Assembly (NCBI GenBank): GCA_005878515.1
Contig: VBLZ01000093.1
Coordinates: 1 to 6,434, forward strand
DNA from: Methanobacteriota archaeon
Lineage (GTDB): Archaea > Thermoplasmatota > Thermoplasmata > RBG-16-68-12
Length of the DNA stretch: 6,434 bases
Direction: 5' to 3'
Within the stretch, counting starts at the first letter, position 1, and every line of letters begins with the position of its first letter. The notes beneath the pieces were generated by a model. The model did no database searches. It saw only the letters and a list, made by a program, of their open reading frames with translations, and had not been told where the DNA came from. Of this stretch, positions 6,289 through 6,434 are shown one piece after another. The translations under genes were made by a program, and so were the position numbers.

Positions 6289-6310
6289 CGCATATCGCTA
6301 TTCCTATGCG
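6289..6310. promoter_or_regulatory. Inverted repeat CGCATA-N10-TATGCG upstream of the rhodanese TATA box
   Basis: A perfect 6-base dyad with a 10-base spacer lies 6 bases upstream of the TATA element of the rhodanese gene. The 16-base centre-to-centre distance is close to one and a half helical turns. The position suits an activator or repressor site, possibly shared with a gene starting to the right. No regulator can be named. Confidence 0.3.
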
Positions 6311-6434
6311 ACTACTCAATCCGGTCGGATCGAGGCGGCGGTTCCCCCGAAACTTTAGTTTTGTTACATCTGCGAAGTAGTTTGAAATACCTCTCCGTCG
6401 CATCTCGACGCGGAGGGAGCGTGGGGCCGTCGTC
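6311..6434 (+). promoter_or_regulatory. AT-rich leader region, possible start of a plus-strand gene
   Basis: The stretch becomes AT-richer (CTTTAGTTTTG, TTTGAAATAC at 6381-6390) and then contains GGAGG (6412-6416), 4 bases before a GTG at 6421. The same 4-base spacing occurs at the propeller start. This could be the promoter and start of a gene running off the right edge, but only four codons are visible and no product can be judged. Confidence 0.25.

Noticed and set aside
6391..6418. CTCCG/CGGAG and CGTCG/CGACG pairs as a terminator hairpin near the right edge
   Set aside because: The pairs overlap and need a bulge, no gene end precedes them and no U-tract follows. They more likely lie in a leader or are chance in GC-rich DNA.

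Overview
The window reads as a high-GC archaeal fragment. The best fit is a Thermoplasmatota-type euryarchaeon, inferred from a TATA-like element (AATATAA) placed at archaeal distance before the sulfurtransferase, a winged-helix/STAND/TPR regulator of a kind common in that group, and mixed use of Shine-Dalgarno sites. No taxonomic marker is present, so this is an inference of moderate strength.

Layout from left to right. (1) 1-521, plus: the C-terminal part of an arsenite-methyltransferase-like class I SAM methyltransferase, cut by the window edge. (2) 538-972, minus: a small helical protein resembling DUF4760, convergent with the methyltransferase and only 16 bases from it. (3) 973-1097: a short spacer holding a relic of the 3' end of a second rhodanese gene. 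(4) 1098-about 3866, minus: a large STAND-type regulator with an N-terminal winged helix, a NACHT/AAA-like ATPase and a long TPR array. (5) about 3867-4016: a divergent intergenic region with a perfect 6+2+6 palindrome. (6) 4017-5282, plus: a secreted beta-propeller protein resembling streptogramin lyase (Vgb-like) propellers. (7) 5283-5394: a convergent spacer with a large inverted repeat. (8) 5395-6240, minus: an intact two-domain thiosulfate sulfurtransferase with its own TATA box and ribosome-binding site. (9) 6241-6434: promoter DNA, possibly leading into another plus-strand gene beyond the edge.

How they may work together. The STAND regulator and the exported propeller are divergent and share one control region, which suggests that the regulator controls the propeller gene, itself, or both. 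This pair is bracketed by two direct copies of a 38-base rhodanese 3'-end block (33 of 38 identical): one inside the intact rhodanese, the other a degraded relic. The regulator-propeller pair may therefore have entered next to, or between, rhodanese paralogues. The methyltransferase, DUF4760-like protein and rhodanese show no clear functional link to the pair. No RNA genes, CRISPR arrays, insertion sequences or integrases were seen.
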